Origin: Microbacterium sp.
GTDB taxonomy: Bacteria; Actinomycetota; Actinomycetes; Actinomycetales; Microbacteriaceae
Assembly: GCA_031286555.1 (NCBI GenBank)
Contig: JAITUD010000344.1
Coordinates: forward strand, 1-5,778
Reading direction: 5' to 3'
Length of the DNA stretch: 5,778 bases
Shown here: piece after piece, positions 4,812 through 5,778 of the stretch
Layout: each line of letters starts with the position of its first letter
How positions within the stretch are numbered: position 1 is the stretch's first letter
The notes under the pieces: model-generated
What the model was told of the DNA's origin: nothing
The model's database searches: none
The model's input: only the letters and a program-made list of their open reading frames with translations
Translations under genes and position numbers: made by a program

Positions 4812-5778
4812 ATGGTGGCAGGAATCGCCCGGCTGGACGGCCGGGCCATACGAGTGGGCCTGGACGTCGGCGGCACGAAGACGGATGCCGTCGCGATCGA
4901 CGACTCGGGAGAGATCCTCGGACGCGTGCGGCGGCCCACCGGTTGGGGCGCTGACGCGGTCGTGCGCGGCATCCTGGACACCACCTTCGCCCTCGCCGAA
5001 GAGGCGGGCTTCGAGCCCACCGACATCCGTTCGGTCGGCGTGGGCATCCCGGGCATGGTCGACAGCGACACCGGCCGTGTGCTGCACGCGGTGAACCTCG
5101 GCGTCGAGTCGCTCGACATCGCCGAGCGCGCCCGCGGCGCGATCGACGCGCCGTTCGCCGTCGAGAACGATGTCAAGGCGGCCGCGCTCGGAGCGGCGTC
5201 GCTGCGCCCCGGCGATACCTCCATGGCCTACCTGAACCTCGGCACCGGGGTCGCCGCCGGCGTCATCACCGACGGCCGGATCTGGCGAGGCAAGCACGGC
5301 AGCGCCGGAGAGGTCGGGCACATCTCGGTCGACCCGCACGGCCGGGTGTGCGGCTGCGGCCAGCGCGGCTGCGTCGAGACGCTGTGCGGCGGCGGAGCGC
5401 TGGCGCGGGCGTGGGGACGCCCGGGCGAGCTGCCCGTCCTCGACATCTTCGACGCGGCCGAGGCCGGCGACCCGGTGGCGGCGGGTCTCCGCGCCGACCT
5501 CGCCAGGGGCGCGGCCGCGGCCGTGCGCATCCTGGTCCTGTCCGTCGACGTGGAGACCGTGGTCATCGGCGGCGGCCTGACCGCGCTCGGCGGTCGTCTG
5601 CAGAGCGATCTCGAGCAGGCGCTGCGCGCGGATGCCGAGAACTCGGCGTTCATGCGCTCGCTGCACCTCGATGAGAGAATCGAACTGCTGCCGGCGGGTT
5701 CGCCGGTGGCCGCTCTCGGCGCCGCCCTCCTGGTCACGGCGCCGTCCGAAATCCCCATTCCCGAGAAGGAGACCGTCA
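4812..5778 (+). CDS. ROK-family sugar kinase (probable N-acetylglucosamine kinase or glucokinase), 3' end outside the window
   Basis: 322 codons are visible without a stop. The ATG follows the repressor's TAG directly (TAGATG), so the two are very likely cotranscribed and translationally coupled. All kinase motifs are present: phosphate-binding D18-V-G-G-T-K-T24, GIPGMVD at 78-84, E118-N119-D120 with D120 as the expected catalytic base, LGTGVAAG at 143-150, sugar-contacting E167-V-G-H170, zinc site C180-G-C182-G-Q-R-G-C187 with H170, and an adenosine-site GGG at 253-255. The visible length already matches or slightly exceeds the usual 300-320 residues, so only a few residues are probably missing. 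Family members phosphorylate glucose, GlcNAc, ManNAc or related sugars at the 6-OH (or another position); sequence alone does not decide. The adjacent GH20 enzyme favours GlcNAc. The protein is cytoplasmic. Confidence 0.92.
   Translation, partial: MVAGIARLDGRAIRVGLDVGGTKTDAVAIDDSGEILGRVRRPTGWGADAVVRGILDTTFALAEEAGFEPTDIRSVGVGIPGMVDSDTGRVLHAVNLGVESLDIAERARGAIDAPFAVENDVKAAALGAASLRPGDTSMAYLNLGTGVAAGVITDGRIWRGKHGSAGEVGHISVDPHGRVCGCGQRGCVETLCGGGALARAWGRPGELPVLDIFDAAEAGDPVAAGLRADLARGAAAAVRILVLSVDVETVVIGGGLTALGGRLQSDLEQALRADAENSAFMRSLHLDERIELLPAGSPVAALGAALLVTAPSEIPIPEKETV
5766..5771 (+). promoter_or_regulatory. SD-like AAGGAG, possibly for a following gene just beyond the window
   Basis: AAGGAG lies inside the last codons of the kinase gene, 7 bases before the final base of the window. 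This fits a start codon at or just after the window edge and so a third gene in the ROK operon. If an ATG began at 5778 it would be in the kinase's own frame, so a start one or two bases later is more likely. It could also simply be Glu-Lys-Glu codons. Confidence 0.3.

Noticed and set aside
3615..5666. A 683-codon open frame on the minus strand opposite both ROK genes.
   Set aside because: Composition (Asp/Gly/Arg/Ala/Val-rich, repetitive) and lack of motifs mark it as a shadow; both ROK genes on the plus strand are certain.

Overview
The window is high-GC DNA from an actinobacterium. It is most likely Microbacteriaceae and plausibly Microbacterium. This rests on GC-rich codon use, frequent GATGC/GCATC words, start codons preceded by a -10 box instead of a Shine-Dalgarno (SD) site, and the general look of the proteins. 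The genus is recognised by eye and has not been tested by any search.

Layout. Positions 1-361 (minus) hold the first 120 residues of a membrane-anchored cell-wall protein, probably an L,D-transpeptidase. The gap at 362-488 holds its upstream region and a strong hairpin that ends the next gene. Positions 489-962 (minus) encode a small lipoprotein of unknown function. Positions 963-1071 form a divergent promoter region with a hairpin beside the lipoprotein SD and an imperfect inverted repeat. Positions 1072-3543 (plus) encode an 823-residue protein in which a shrunken, apparently metal-less amidohydrolase (D-aminoacylase-like) part is fused to a complete-looking family 20 beta-N-acetylhexosaminidase. 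After an 80-base regulatory gap come two adjacent ROK-family genes: a DNA-binding repressor (3624-4811) and a sugar kinase (4812 to the window end, 3' partial). The kinase start follows the repressor stop directly.

How the genes may work together. The right-hand part reads as an amino-sugar (probably N-acetylglucosamine) catabolic locus. The hexosaminidase has no signal peptide, so it should cleave imported beta-linked GlcNAc oligosaccharides in the cytoplasm. The ROK kinase would phosphorylate the released sugar, and the ROK repressor would sense the sugar or its phosphate. A 25-bp near-palindrome covers the -10 region of the repressor's promoter and ends one base before its start codon, so autoregulation of the ROK pair is likely. 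A GTAAC-N6-GTAAC direct repeat upstream of the ROK promoter, and a GTAAC-N6-GCAAC repeat upstream of the transpeptidase gene, resemble binding sites of the OmpR-type regulators MtrA or GlnR. They could tie this locus to cell-wall turnover or nitrogen control.

The most unusual item is the pseudo-amidohydrolase/GH20 fusion. The amidohydrolase part keeps both ends of its family fold. It has lost the HxH metal motif and most of the central barrel, yet remains in frame with a GH20 domain whose catalytic motifs are intact. I found no mobile elements, RNA genes or CRISPR arrays.
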